The translations under genes were made by a program, and so were the position numbers. A DNA stretch of 49,040 nucleotides from Phoronis ovalis (Eukaryota > Phoronida > Phoronidae): positions 1-49,040 of the forward strand of contig JAOXYB010034728.1 of the NCBI GenBank assembly GCA_028565635.1. Reading direction: 5' to 3'. Shown here one piece after another: positions 48,875 through 49,040 of the stretch. Within the stretch, counting starts at the first letter, position 1. The number at the start of each line of letters is the position of its first letter. The notes beneath the pieces are model-generated. The model worked only from the letters and a program-made list of their open reading frames with translations, searched no databases and was not told the DNA's origin.

Positions 48875-49040
48875 TTTAATTTAACATTGCAATCTCATTT
48901 TAGTAGCTAGATTATGTAAATATTTATATAATAATGACAAAACAGTCGTACTTGAATCGCTATATTCCCGACTAGCTTTGACGGGTGCATCTAAATCCCA
49001 TGCAAGATTTTGAATTTGAATACTTGTATTGAATATTTAT

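Overview
The window looks like nuclear DNA of an invertebrate animal. It is strongly AT-rich and gene-sparse. Short coding exons with canonical GT...AG splice sites are separated by introns of 0.2 to 8 kb, and simple tandem repeats are common. The protein matches fit a lophotrochozoan, perhaps a mollusc; that placement is a guess from gene content and genome style. No prokaryotic, plasmid, viral, CRISPR or rRNA/tRNA signal was seen.

Layout. Positions 1-4350 are intergenic, with at least four unrelated families of short tandem repeats. Positions 4509-7985 (+) hold a complete monocarboxylate-transporter-like gene of the SLC16 family: four coding exons, 441 residues, and a possible fifth exon (8380-8404) that would swap the C-terminal tail. 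Positions 8.7-17.0 kb are a long convergent intergenic region with hairpins, small repeats and two weak chains of exon-like segments that I could not identify. Positions 17227-20292 (-) hold a complete DPH3 gene: three coding exons, 82 residues, with all four zinc-binding cysteines. Its exons are 66, 75 and 108 nt, so a search for long ORFs does not find it. Positions 20293-21903 are the divergent spacer between DPH3 and the next gene, with an ETS-type CCGGAAGT motif about 55 bp upstream of the DPH3 start codon. From 21914 (+) to the right edge lies a large formin gene, the orthologue of inverted formin 2 (INF2). Thirteen coding exons give 868 residues covering the DID-type armadillo domain, a short FH1 and essentially all of FH2. 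The C-terminal exons, where the DAD/WH2 and tail should be, lie beyond the window.

How the genes relate. The three genes have unrelated roles: membrane solute transport, diphthamide and tRNA wobble modification, and actin assembly. I see no operon-like or pathway link. DPH3 and INF2 are divergent; SLC16-like and DPH3 are convergent. I found no convincing new biological system. The points most worth checking are the short-exon DPH3 gene with its ETS motif, the alternative SLC16 tail that changes PDZ-ligand class, a possible intronic polyadenylation end in INF2, a near-perfect 17-bp stem-loop in DPH3 intron 1, and a dimeric ~99-bp satellite at 2.7-3.1 kb.
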